A DNA stretch of 6,823 nt. It comes from CAZOGW01 sp964579415 (GTDB lineage: Bacteria; Actinomycetota; Acidimicrobiia; Spongiisociales; UBA5794). Shown piece by piece: positions 6,226 to 6,823 of this stretch. The stretch spans positions 1-6,823 of the forward strand of contig CAZOGW010000148.1 in assembly GCA_964579415.1 (NCBI GenBank). The letters are read 5' to 3'. The translations under genes and the position numbers were made by a program. Numbering within the stretch: the first letter of the stretch is position 1; the number at the start of each line of letters is the position of its first letter. The notes beneath the pieces were generated by a model that worked only from the letters and a program-made list of their open reading frames with translations, was not told the origin of the DNA and made no database searches.

Positions 6226-6823
<598 letters not shown>

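Overview
The window comes from a high-GC bacterial chromosome. Codon third positions are almost all G or C, GTG and TTG starts are used beside ATG, and genes overlap at stop/start junctions. The set of genes (an EttA-type ABC-F ATPase, a threonine-synthase-like enzyme with a zinc ribbon, a GNAT protein with an 'RRANS' N-terminal region, a small thioredoxin-fold ferredoxin) fits an actinobacterium, possibly near the Acidimicrobiia. That placement is an inference. No rRNA, convincing tRNA, CRISPR array, insertion sequence or phage gene is visible.

Layout. From a 96-bp divergent intergenic region (3719-3814) two transcription units run outward. Leftward (minus strand) are a divergent aspartate/ornithine-type carbamoyltransferase (2765-3718), a carbamate kinase (1833-2762), a threonine-synthase-fold PLP enzyme with an N-terminal zinc ribbon (571-1836), then after a 96-bp gap a [2Fe-2S] thioredoxin-like ferredoxin with a very basic tail (115-474). 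The first three are packed with a 2-nt gap and a 4-nt ATGA overlap, so they are probably one translationally coupled operon. Rightward (plus strand) are a D-aminoacylase/N-acyl-D-amino-acid deacylase-family amidohydrolase (3815-5449), a GNAT acetyltransferase overlapping it by GTGA (5446-6213), and 12 bp later the 5' part of ettA (6226 to the window edge). The left-most 114 bp hold no gene I can support, only a weak hairpin.

How the genes may work together. A carbamoyltransferase next to a carbamate kinase is the usual sign of catabolic, ATP-yielding phosphorolysis of a ureido compound: carbamoyl phosphate is made by the transferase, and the kinase uses it to make ATP, NH3 and CO2. Add an amidohydrolase and a PLP beta/gamma-elimination-fold enzyme, and the set has the same four enzyme classes as the E. 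coli ygeW-ygeX-hyuA-yqeA purine/ureide region, but drawn from different subfamilies. The carbamoyltransferase lacks the two aspartate-contacting positions expected of PyrB (Lys84 and Arg229, E. coli numbering) and has HSLP in place of HPLP. It is therefore unlikely to be the pyrimidine enzyme. A previously uncharacterised ureido or N-acyl amino-acid degradation cassette is the most interesting reading of this window; the substrate cannot be deduced from sequence alone.
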